Shown here in pieces: positions 8,590 to 16,129 of a stretch of 64,000 bases of DNA; position 1 is the first letter of the stretch; each line of letters starts with the position of its first letter. The DNA comes from Pseudomonadota bacterium (GTDB lineage Bacteria > Pseudomonadota > Gammaproteobacteria > Burkholderiales > Gallionellaceae). Location: NCBI GenBank assembly GCA_021821945.1, contig JAJZTF010000009.1, positions 1 to 64,000 of the forward strand. Direction: 5' to 3'. Both the position numbers and the translations under genes were made by a program. The notes under the pieces were generated by a model. It worked only from the letters and a program-made list of their open reading frames with translations. It ran no database searches and was not told where the DNA came from.

Positions 8590-9600
8590 ATGAAGCCTGC
8601 CCTATTCATACTCGCGCTCTCCGTCTGGCTTGCCGCATGCAACAAGGAGACGCAGCCGCCCATAAAAACCGCAAGGCCCGCATTGACCCAGGTCGTGGGG
8701 GATCGCGCTGCCGATCGGGACTTGGAATACAGCGCGGAGATACGCGCCCGCCACGAGCCCTTGCTCGGCTTTCGAATAGGGGGAAAGATCCTGGAGCGGA
8801 AGGTGAACGCCGGGACGAGGGTGAAGGCCGGGGATGTGCTCGCACGCCTCGACCCTTCCGATGCGATGCTGAAGGCGAATGCGGCGAAGGCGCAATACCG
8901 GCTTGCCTTGTCCGATGCGAAGCGATACCGGGAATTGAGGAAAAGCGGATTCGTGAGCCAGGCGGCCCTGGATGCCAGGGAGGCCGCCTTGAAGTCCGCG
9001 AGTGCGGAAGCGGATCTTGCGAGCAACGAGTCAGACTACACGGTGCTGCGCGCAGAACAAGACGGCGTGATCGAGGACGTTCTGGCCGATGCGGGACAGG
9101 TGGTTGCAGCCGGCCAGCCTGTGATGAAGCTTGGCGTGCTGGGCGAGGCCGAGGCGGCCTTCGAGATCCCTGAGGATCAGTTTTCGGCTTTTCATGTCGG
9201 AGACCAGGCGCTAGTGATCGTGGGCGGCCATCCTCCACTGAAGGGGCGCATCAGGGAAATTTCCGCCGCTGCGGATTCCGCAAGCCGCACCTATGCCGCG
9301 CGCGTCGCGCTGGATGCGCCGGTGAATTCGCTTGGCATGAGCGCGCGGGTGCGCTTCAGCCATGGATCGCGCGGGACGATCATGATTCCTCTTTCGGCGG
9401 TCTATCAGCAGGGAAACCGGACGGCTGTCTGGATCGTCGGTGAAGGCAACCGGGTGGGTCTCAGGCAGGTTGAAATATCCGCCTACAGGGACAATGGCGC
9501 GGTCATCTCCAAAGGGCTCAACGAAGGCGAGCGCATCGTCGTGGCGGGCGTGCACCGCCTGGCTGAGGGCGAGATCATAGATCCCCTGGATCGCAAATGA
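8590..9600 (+). CDS. RND efflux periplasmic adaptor (membrane fusion lipoprotein)
   Basis: The 336-residue HlyD/AcrA-type adaptor begins with a lipoprotein signal peptide ending LAAC (Cys17), so it is probably anchored in the inner membrane. The lipoyl-type half motifs (FRIGGKILERKVNAGTRVKAGDVLARLD and LRAEQDGVIEDVLADAGQVVAAGQP) flank a short alpha-hairpin of about 60 residues, and the beta-barrel/MP domains follow. It overlaps the permease start by 4 nt. No outer-membrane TolC-like gene is present here, so the pair presumably uses one encoded elsewhere. Confidence 0.9.
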   Translation: MKPALFILALSVWLAACNKETQPPIKTARPALTQVVGDRAADRDLEYSAEIRARHEPLLGFRIGGKILERKVNAGTRVKAGDVLARLDPSDAMLKANAAKAQYRLALSDAKRYRELRKSGFVSQAALDAREAALKSASAEADLASNESDYTVLRAEQDGVIEDVLADAGQVVAAGQPVMKLGVLGEAEAAFEIPEDQFSAFHVGDQALVIVGGHPPLKGRIREISAAADSASRTYAARVALDAPVNSLGMSARVRFSHGSRGTIMIPLSAVYQQGNRTAVWIVGEGNRVGLRQVEISAYRDNGAVISKGLNEGERIVVAGVHRLAEGEIIDPLDRK

Positions 9601-12600
9601 GGGGGCCCAATCTTTCGGCCTGGTCGCTGAATCACCAGCAGATGGTGCTTTATCTCATCATCGTGCTGATGGGCTCGGGCATATTTTCGTATTTTGCGCT
9701 CGGACGTGCGGAAGATCCGGACTTCACTTTCAAGGCGATGGCGGTGCGCACGCTCTGGCCGGGCGCCAACGCGTCCCGGGTGGAACTCGAACTCACCGAA
9801 CGGATAGAGAAGAAACTGCAGGAGACGCCCTGGGTGGATGTGCTGCGTTCGGTATCCAAGCCGGGGGAATCCATGGTGTTTGTCGCACTCAAGGACTACA
9901 CACCCAAGGCCGAGGTGCCGGAGGCCTGGCGCCAGGTCAGAAAGAAGCTGGATGACATCCGCCACGAATTGCCACCTGGCATACAGGGGCCCTTTCCGAA
10001 CGACGAGTTTGGCGATGTGGATGTCAACATCTTCGCGCTGACCGGAGACGGCATAGGCCTTGCGGATCTTCACCGCTACGCAGACCGGATCGCGATCGAC
10101 CTGAAGGGCGTGCCGGATGTCAGGCGCATCGAGCTGATAGGCGTGCAGGACGAAAAGATCTATCTCGATGCTGCTCCTGCCCGCCTTGCAAGCTACGGCA
10201 TCACGCCCGCCGAAATAGGCGCAGCTCTGGCGCAGCAGAACGCAATTCTTCCTTCGGGCTTCGTGGAGACGGGCAGCGATCGCGTCTGGCTGCGCACGAG
10301 CGGGGAATTCGACAGCGTCGAAAAGATAAGGGAAGCAGACATGCTGGTGAACGGCAAGCACATGCGCCTTGGCGACATCGTCAACGTCTCCAGGGGCTAT
10401 AGCGATCCCCCGAGCCCCATGATGCGCGTGGGCGGCAAGCCCGCGATCGGCATCGGCATTGTCATGGACAAGGGAGGAGATGTCATCAGGCTGGGCGAGA
10501 ACCTTAAGGATGCGATGAGGAAAGAGATGGCAGGCCTGCCAGTCGGCGTGGATGTGCATGTGGTTGCGAATCAGTCAGACGTGGTCAAGGGATCGATATC
10601 GCTGTTCCAGGATTCGCTCTCGGAGGCGATCCTGATCGTCCTTGCGGTCTCATTCTTGAGCCTCGGCTTGCGCACAGGCACGGTGGTTGCATTCTCCATC
10701 CCGCTGGTGCTGGCGATCACTTTCCTCATGATGAAGGCCTTCGGCATAGACCTTCAGCGCATCTCCCTCGGAGCCCTGGTGATCGCGCTGGGATTGCTGG
10801 TCGACGATGCGATCATCGCGGTGGAGATGATGGTGGTGAAGATGGAGCAGGGATGGGACAGGTTCAAGGCGGCCACCTTCGCCTACACATCGACCGCCTT
10901 TCCGATGCTGACCGGAACGTTGATCACCGCTGCTGCCTTCACGCCGGTGGGCTTTTCCAAATCCGCCGCCAGCGAATACACCTTTTCCATCTTCGCCGTG
11001 GTCACCATCGCGCTTCTGGTTTCCTGGATAGTCGCGGTGATTTTCACGCCCTACCTCGGATTCAAGCTGCTGGACCCTGCCAGGCTGCGCGCGCACGGAG
11101 GGGACGTCTATGGCACATCTTTTTACAAAAATTTCCGCCGATTGCTGACATGGTGTCTGCGCAATCGCTGGACGGTCATCCTGATCACGTTGCTGGTGTT
11201 CGTTCTGTCCGTAATCGCGTTTGCGAAAGGCGTGCAGAAGCAGTTCTTTCCCTCTGCCAGCCGCCTTGAGCTTCTGATCGACATGACGCTGCCTCAGGGG
11301 GCATCCCTGAAAGCCACCGAGGGCGAGGTCGAGCGCATCGAAGGCATGTTGCGTGGCGATCAGAGGGTGGATTCCTATTCCTGCTATGTAGGCAACAGCA
11401 CGCCGCGCTTTTTCCTGTCGCTGGACATCAAGCTCTACAGCGACAATTTCGCGCAGTGCGTCGTGCTGACCAGGAGCATTGCGGCGCGCGAGGCATTGAA
11501 GCTGCACCTTGAGAAGACATCGGACGCAGAGGGGTATGCGCATGTGCATGTGTCGCGCCTTGAAAACGGCCCACCTGTAGGCTATCCCGTGCAGTTCAGG
11601 ATAAGCGGCACAGACCTCGACCAGGTGCGCAGCATCGCGGCCAAGGTGTCGGCGCTGATGCGGGCGAATCCTCATCTTCAGGATGTGAATTACGACTGGA
11701 ACGAGAAGATAAAGGGCGTGAGGGTCGAGATCGACCAGGATGTGGCGCACAAACTGGGCACTTCAAGCCGCGATGTTGAACAGGCGCTAGAGGGCTGGCT
11801 GAACGGACAGGTGCTTACGCAATACCGCGAGAACGACCAGCTGATAGACGTGATGTGGCGGGGTAACGCTCGCTCGCTCGACCGGCTTATGGAACTGGAT
11901 ATACCGTTATCCAGCGGCAGCCATGTGCCGCTTGCCCAGGTTGCGCACCTTGTTCCCGAACTCGAGGAAGGCGTGATCTGGCGGCGCAACCGAATACCTA
12001 CCATGACAGTGCTGGCCGACATGACAGACAGCACACAGCCCGCAACGGTTTCGGCGCAAATAGACAAGCAGCTGGAGGAATTGCGCTCAAGGCTGCCTGC
12101 AGGATACCGTATAGAGATGGGCGGCAGCGTCGAGGAATCCGCCAAAGGGGAGCACGCGATCATGGCGGTGATGCCGCTGATGCTGATAGGCGTGGTGACC
12201 CTTCTGATGATTCAGCTGCAGAGCATCAGCCGTACCGCCATCGTGCTCTTCACTGCACCTCTTGGCATGATAGGGGTGACCGCAGCGCTTCTGATCTTTC
12301 GGGTGCCCTTCGGTTTCGTCGCGAATCTCGGCTTCATTGCGCTGGCAGGCATGATCATGAGGAATTCGGTGATACTGGTCGACCAGATAAGGCAGGACGA
12401 GGAAGACGGGAAATCGCGCTGGGAAGCCATCATCGGCTCGACTGTCAGGCGCTTCCGTCCGATCACGTTGACTGCAGCTGCCGCGATACTCGCTATGATA
12501 CCCCTGACTCGCCAGGTCTTCTGGGGGCCGATGGCCGTGACCATCATGGGCGGCCTGGTCGTGGCAACGCTTTTGACCTGTTTGTTTCTGCCGGCGCTTT

Positions 12601-12632
12601 ATGCGGCATGGTTCAGGGTGAAGGAGGAATGA
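9597..12632 (+). CDS. RND-family efflux permease
   Basis: This 1011-residue proton-driven inner-membrane transporter has the AcrB/HAE1-like architecture: N-terminal helix, large periplasmic loop (about 35-330), helices 2-6, a second loop and helices 8-12. The TM4 proton-relay Asp pair is visible in GLLVDDAIIAVEM, and the C-terminal half has GFVANLGFIALAGMIMRNSVILVDQI. Substrate cannot be deduced, but it is closer to multidrug (HAE) than to CzcA-type metal pumps because no metal signature is seen. It is coupled to the adaptor gene. The IR-bounded cassette begins 33 nt after its stop. Confidence 0.9.
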   Translation: MRGPNLSAWSLNHQQMVLYLIIVLMGSGIFSYFALGRAEDPDFTFKAMAVRTLWPGANASRVELELTERIEKKLQETPWVDVLRSVSKPGESMVFVALKDYTPKAEVPEAWRQVRKKLDDIRHELPPGIQGPFPNDEFGDVDVNIFALTGDGIGLADLHRYADRIAIDLKGVPDVRRIELIGVQDEKIYLDAAPARLASYGITPAEIGAALAQQNAILPSGFVETGSDRVWLRTSGEFDSVEKIREADMLVNGKHMRLGDIVNVSRGYSDPPSPMMRVGGKPAIGIGIVMDKGGDVIRLGENLKDAMRKEMAGLPVGVDVHVVANQSDVVKGSISLFQDSLSEAILIVLAVSFLSLGLRTGTVVAFSIPLVLAITFLMMKAFGIDLQRISLGALVIALGLLVDDAIIAVEMMVVKMEQGWDRFKAATFAYTSTAFPMLTGTLITAAAFTPVGFSKSAASEYTFSIFAVVTIALLVSWIVAVIFTPYLGFKLLDPARLRAHGGDVYGTSFYKNFRRLLTWCLRNRWTVILITLLVFVLSVIAFAKGVQKQFFPSASRLELLIDMTLPQGASLKATEGEVERIEGMLRGDQRVDSYSCYVGNSTPRFFLSLDIKLYSDNFAQCVVLTRSIAAREALKLHLEKTSDAEGYAHVHVSRLENGPPVGYPVQFRISGTDLDQVRSIAAKVSALMRANPHLQDVNYDWNEKIKGVRVEIDQDVAHKLGTSSRDVEQALEGWLNGQVLTQYRENDQLIDVMWRGNARSLDRLMELDIPLSSGSHVPLAQVAHLVPELEEGVIWRRNRIPTMTVLADMTDSTQPATVSAQIDKQLEELRSRLPAGYRIEMGGSVEESAKGEHAIMAVMPLMLIGVVTLLMIQLQSISRTAIVLFTAPLGMIGVTAALLIFRVPFGFVANLGFIALAGMIMRNSVILVDQIRQDEEDGKSRWEAIIGSTVRRFRPITLTAAAAILAMIPLTRQVFWGPMAVTIMGGLVVATLLTCLFLPALYAAWFRVKEE

Positions 12633-12665
12633 GTCCCCTCATTGCGCAATATGACCAAACCGGCT

Positions 12666-12737
12666 ACTCATTACGATCGCAAAACCACCACCAGTTGTGA
12701 CTGAAAGCCGCTGACCATTTGGCTGATCATCGGCCAT
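12666..12737 (+). repeat. Left inverted repeat of the MocR cassette
   Basis: It runs from actcattacgatc to tgatcatcggccat and matches the reverse complement of 14920-14990 with roughly ten mismatches and one 1-nt gap. The stop codon of the MocR gene and its last four residues (LYGR) are encoded within it. Confidence 0.88.
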
Positions 12738-14163
12738 AGAGTTTGGGGTGACTTGTGTCTGCTATGTGGCGCAAGGTTGACTCGAGAAATTTGAATGTGG
12801 AAATGTTTTCGCAATGGGCAACGTTGAAACGGAAGAACGGTGTCGCTTCTTGATTGGGGCGGAACATGTTACCCGGCGCCATCATAATACCGTTTTTGGC
12901 GGCTTCGATCGCTATATTTGCAGTGTCGAAATTTTCTCCAGGGCTTGCCCAAACGAACATCCCGCCTTGTGGTTCGCAATGTACATCAAATCCAAGCTGT
13001 TCAAGTTTAGCGATAGTTTGCTGGCGCGCCTGGAGTAGACGTTTACGCAATTTATCCATGTGCTTGCGATAATGTCCATCAACTAGAAGTTGATACATCA
13101 CCTGTTCATTGATTTCTGAAGTGGTCAGATTGGTAAGGAGCTTGACATCACAAAGCTTGTCAGCCATTTTCTGGTTACAGGCAAAATAGCCAACACGCAG
13201 GCTTGCCGAAACGGTCTTGGAAAAGCTGCTCACATATATGACTCGGTTAAGTTGGTCCAGTGTCGCCAACCGGGTGATCGGCATGGGGTGGAAATCGCCG
13301 TATATGTCATCCTCAACCAAGGTAACATCGTATTTTTCCGCCAGTTGCAGAATGCGATAGGCGACCGGCTGGGAGATACTTGCGCCAGTAGGATTGTGTA
13401 GTATTGTGTTAGTAAAAAATACTTTAGGCCGATGTTCGATGATCAACGCTTCAAGTCTGGCTACATCTGGCCCATCTACGTTCCAAGGCACTCCAACTAC
13501 CTTCGCGCCAAATGACTTCAGCCCGCCGAATAGGATGAAATAGCCTGGATCGTCAACCAATACCGCATCGCCTGCCTGAATCAGGTGCCGCGTAACTAAA
13601 TCCATAGCGTGTGTTACCCCCGAGGTCAGGATGATCTGCGATGGATTGGCAACAATGCCGAGCGCGGACAGTTTGTTTTGCAGCAGGCTGCGTAACGGCA
13701 GATAACCGCCTGCAGTACCATATGCTGACAAGAATTCCCCATTTTTCTGCGAGATCATGCGCAGGCTTTTTTTGATTCCGGAGTCTTCCATCCACTCGGC
13801 TGGCAGCCACCAAGCCCCAGGCATGGTCTTGCTAGTCCGATCTTCCAGCGATTTTTTCAGTATCCAGACAACGTCAATTGCACTTTCTGGTTGGTAAGTG
13901 GAATCGAGTGTTTGGGCAGGAGTCGGCATTGAGACATAGAAACCAGAGCCCGGACGCGAATTGATGTAGCCCATTGCGATCAGCCGATCATATGCTTGAA
14001 CTACTGTAAAGCGACTGATTCCATGTTGTTCGGCAAAGAGCCGTATTGAGGGTAAGCGCATCCCTGCTCGAAGAGTCTTTTCGTTGATTTGTTGCCTGAT
14101 CGAATTAGTGATCTGGTCTGTCAGGGGGGTGGCGTTTTGAGGGTCAATGGTGACAATTGGCAT
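12727..14163 (-). CDS. MocR-type transcriptional regulator (GntR HTH fused to class I aminotransferase fold)
   Basis: The N-terminal winged helix-turn-helix (about 10-75; PLTDQITNSIRQQI, RLPSIRLFAEQHGISRFTVVQAYDRL) is joined to a PLP-dependent aminotransferase-like domain with VEDDIYGDF and the PLP-lysine motif SSFSKTVSASLRVGYF. This is the MocR/PdxR architecture, which regulates transcription using PLP or an amino compound as effector. I chose MPIVTIDPQ as the start, giving 478 residues; the track ORF adds 16 residues through the operator region. Base composition is lower in GC than in flanking genes. It is divergent from the membrane gene at 14272, its probable target. Confidence 0.88.
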   Translation of the reverse strand: MPIVTIDPQNATPLTDQITNSIRQQINEKTLRAGMRLPSIRLFAEQHGISRFTVVQAYDRLIAMGYINSRPGSGFYVSMPTPAQTLDSTYQPESAIDVVWILKKSLEDRTSKTMPGAWWLPAEWMEDSGIKKSLRMISQKNGEFLSAYGTAGGYLPLRSLLQNKLSALGIVANPSQIILTSGVTHAMDLVTRHLIQAGDAVLVDDPGYFILFGGLKSFGAKVVGVPWNVDGPDVARLEALIIEHRPKVFFTNTILHNPTGASISQPVAYRILQLAEKYDVTLVEDDIYGDFHPMPITRLATLDQLNRVIYVSSFSKTVSASLRVGYFACNQKMADKLCDVKLLTNLTTSEINEQVMYQLLVDGHYRKHMDKLRKRLLQARQQTIAKLEQLGFDVHCEPQGGMFVWASPGENFDTANIAIEAAKNGIMMAPGNMFRPNQEATPFFRFNVAHCENISTFKFLESTLRHIADTSHPKLYGR

Positions 14164-14176
14164 GGCGATGTGACCA

Positions 14177-14209
14177 GTACAGTACATATAAATACTGCGC
14201 AAACTGTAC
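14177..14209. promoter_or_regulatory. Candidate MocR operator: GTACAGT-N19-ACTGTAC
   Basis: The 108-bp divergent intergenic region holds a perfect 7-bp inverted repeat GTACAGT / ACTGTAC separated by 19 nt, plus GTACAT as a direct repeat 24 nt apart. Spaced repeats next to a divergent target are usual for MocR regulators. Function is inferred from position only. Confidence 0.5.
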
Positions 14210-14271
14210 ATGTTTTGTCAACTCTGCTGCATGTAAAGTTACGCCGTATCAATCGGATAAGGAGAGGTTTT

Positions 14272-14727
14272 ATGACTTTAGCCTACAAGCGCGGATTCGT
14301 CGCAGTGACGGCAGGAATGCTGCTCAATTTTTTTGGGGACTGGATTACCGGCATCAATATTGAAACATTCAAAGGGATATCTACATTCACCTTTTCCTGG
14401 ATGTTAGATGTTTTCCTAGTGCCATTTATCACTGGATTTATAGTTGCCAAGATATACCGAGATAGAGGGGGGAAATATCTAGCCTGCCTTCCGCCACTGT
14501 TCGTGCGCTGTATCACCTATTTTTATATGTATATGTATGTATACAACGATGGGAAAGATTTTAATTATCACCTCAATCTGTATTACTGGGGGCCTTGCGT
14601 AATTCTGGCCGTCGAGGCCTCGAACTTTGGCGCGATTATCGGGGAAGTACTTGCTGGTGCCTATCGCGCAAGGCAAATTCGAACTGTGGAAAACGCCATC
14701 AACAAGCGCTATCCAGCTGATGCATGA
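14272..14727 (+). CDS. Orphan small integral membrane protein, cassette passenger
   Basis: This 151-residue protein of no recognised family has about four hydrophobic segments (roughly 8-25, 38-58, 70-90 and 105-128) and an aromatic-rich loop (YFYMYMYVYNDGKDF). A strong ribosome binding site (AAGGAGAGG) precedes the ATG at 14272. It diverges from the MocR gene, so it is probably the regulated passenger, perhaps a transporter-like or stress membrane protein. Composition is AT-rich compared with genes outside the cassette. Confidence 0.7.
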   Translation: MTLAYKRGFVAVTAGMLLNFFGDWITGINIETFKGISTFTFSWMLDVFLVPFITGFIVAKIYRDRGGKYLACLPPLFVRCITYFYMYMYVYNDGKDFNYHLNLYYWGPCVILAVEASNFGAIIGEVLAGAYRARQIRTVENAINKRYPADA

Positions 14728-15081
14728 GCAATTACAAAACAATTGAGACAGAGGAGAAGGCACAGTGATCAGAATCCCGCAATGAGATAAAGTCAAAAAT
14801 GGTGTATGACCAGTCTGTAGCATGATGCGTCAGGCGACAGGTTTCTGCTGAACAGGTTGATCGTCACGACCTGTTCACCGTCCTTGAAGGGGGGTTTCTT
14901 CAGCGAAGCGGTTTAGTCCATGGCCGATGATCAGCCAAATAGGCGGTGGCTTTCAATCGTAACTGGTGGTGGTTTTGGATCGTAATGAGTGGCGGAATTG
15001 ATGTGGAAGATGCACCTTCAAGTTGCGCTCGCGAATTGAATCCGCTTAATATTAAATCCACACTCGCATACAGGATAGCCC
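14728..15081. other. Gene-free stretch containing the right inverted repeat
   Basis: About 350 bp without a credible gene. The 120-aa track ORF at 14946 starts inside the inverted repeat and its product looks like no protein. Positions 14820-14919 hold GC-richer sequence that may be remnant transposon DNA; 14920-14990 is the right inverted repeat; 14991-15081 leads into the small membrane gene. Confidence 0.7.
14920..14990 (-). repeat. Right inverted repeat of the MocR cassette
   Basis: This is the reverse-complement partner of 12666-12737. On the plus strand it reads atggccgatgatcagccaaa and ends ggatcgtaatgagt. It includes two sub-repeats, GGTGGCTTTCAATCGTAACT at 14945 and GGTGGTTTTGGATCGTAATGA at 14968, with a third partial unit (agtggcgg) running out at about 14988. 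Confidence 0.88.
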
Positions 15082-15273
15082 ATGTTCAAGTTGCCTCTAG
15101 TCATCATCTACATGATCATCGCCTTCAACCTCACCGCATTCACCGTGTTTGTGCAGCTGGACATGCTGATATTCACCGGGCTCGTCTACAAGATCATCGC
15201 CTGGACGCTGACGATAGGCGCCTGGTATCTGGCATACAGGAATCGCAACAAGTTCTGGAGAATAGGCGGCTAG
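15082..15273 (+). CDS. Small two-helix membrane protein upstream of cbbQ
   Basis: The 63-residue protein has two strongly hydrophobic helices (about 4-25 and 29-50) and a basic C-terminal end (YRNRNKFWRIGG). The ORF lies 31 nt upstream of the CbbQ-like gene on the same strand and keeps a codon pattern typical of the neighbours. No family is recognised. It may be co-transcribed with cbbQO, possibly as a small membrane partner, but nothing in the sequence proves this. Confidence 0.6.
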   Translation: MFKLPLVIIYMIIAFNLTAFTVFVQLDMLIFTGLVYKIIAWTLTIGAWYLAYRNRNKFWRIGG

Positions 15274-15304
15274 ATTCAAGCGGACATTTCAAGAAGGAAT
15301 TTCA

Positions 15305-16129
15305 ATGAAAGACATCGTCAGCCAATACCAGGTCAAACACGAGCCATACTATAGACAGGTGTCCGATGAGGTGGCCGTTTTTGAGGCGGCCTACGATGCG
15401 CGCATGCCCATCATGCTGAAGGGCCCGACCGGCTGCGGGAAGACGCGCTTCATCGAATACATGGCATGGAAACTTAACAGGCCTCTGATCACCGTCGCAT
15501 GCAACGAGGACATGACGGCAAGCGATCTGGTCGGGCGCTTCCTGCTCGATACGCACGGCACGCGCTGGCAGGATGGCCCGCTTGCGATTGCCGCGAGGTA
15601 CGGCGCAATCTGCTATCTCGACGAAGTAGTCGAGGCGCGCCAGGATACCACGGTTGTGATCCACCCTCTGACCGACAACAGGCGCGTGCTTCCTCTCGAG
15701 AAGACCGGCGAGCTCGTGGGGGCTCATCCGGATTTTCAGCTCGTGATCTCCTACAATCCGGGATATCAGAGCGTGATGAAGGACCTGAAACAGTCGACCA
15801 AGCAGCGCTTCGGCGCGCTCGACTTCGACTATCCCGAGCATGCGATCGAGGAGGAGATCGTTTCCCACGAATCTGGCATATCGAAAGAGGATGCAGGAAA
15901 GCTGGTGTCGATCGCGAAGATGGCTCGCAAGCTCAAGGGGCATGGGCTGGACGAGGGTATTTCCACGCGCATGCTGATCTATGCGGGCACTTTGATTTCA
16001 AGAGGGGTGGAGATAAGGCGTGCATGCCGGGTCGCACTGGTCGCACCGATCACTGACGACCCTGACATGCGAGATGCGCTGGAAGCGGCCGTGGTCACGT
16101 TCTTCGGAAAGCATAAAGAGGGGAGATGA
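15305..16129 (+). CDS. cbbQ: CbbQ/NirQ/NorQ-family MoxR AAA+ ATPase
   Basis: The 274-residue AAA+ ATPase has Walker A LKGPTGCGKTRFIEY (about residue 37), the segment NEDMTASDLVGRFL, Walker B ICYLDEVVEARQD and the CbbQ_C domain at the end. The CbbQ/NorQ/NirQ family works with a VWA partner; CbbQO remodels inhibited RuBisCO, while NorQ/D acts on nitric oxide reductase. No RuBisCO or norBC gene lies in the window, so cbbQ is favoured only because carbon-metabolism genes (tal, glgP, pfp) are nearby. It is coupled to the next gene by a 4-nt overlap. Confidence 0.82.
   Translation: MKDIVSQYQVKHEPYYRQVSDEVAVFEAAYDARMPIMLKGPTGCGKTRFIEYMAWKLNRPLITVACNEDMTASDLVGRFLLDTHGTRWQDGPLAIAARYGAICYLDEVVEARQDTTVVIHPLTDNRRVLPLEKTGELVGAHPDFQLVISYNPGYQSVMKDLKQSTKQRFGALDFDYPEHAIEEEIVSHESGISKEDAGKLVSIAKMARKLKGHGLDEGISTRMLIYAGTLISRGVEIRRACRVALVAPITDDPDMRDALEAAVVTFFGKHKEGR

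Larger units (their letters stand above)
12666..14990. mobile_element. Transposase-less cassette bounded by 72-bp imperfect inverted repeats (mobile insertion cassette-like)
   Basis: About 2.3 kb of visibly AT-richer sequence is bounded by two inverted copies of a roughly 72-bp sequence (12666-12737 and the reverse complement of 14920-14990). They share about 85 percent of positions by eye, including ggctgatcatcggccat and aaccaccaccagtt. Inside lie only a MocR-type regulator and a divergent membrane protein; no transposase is encoded. The ends carry internal GGTGGC...TCGTAA sub-repeats in the style of multi-repeat transposon ends such as IS21-family ends, recalled from memory. It may be a mobile insertion cassette mobilised in trans, or a gene pair trapped between two IS remnants. 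No target duplication could be recognised. Confidence 0.65.

Noticed and set aside
9483-10559. 358-aa minus-strand ORF
   Set aside because: It is a shadow of the efflux adaptor and permease genes on the opposite strand.
10650-11750. 366-aa minus-strand ORF
   Set aside because: It is antisense to the RND permease gene, with His/Arg/Gln-rich shadow composition and no motif.
14946-15308. 120-aa plus-strand ORF
   Set aside because: It starts inside the inverted repeat and overlaps the better-supported 63-aa membrane gene in another frame; the product is not protein-like.
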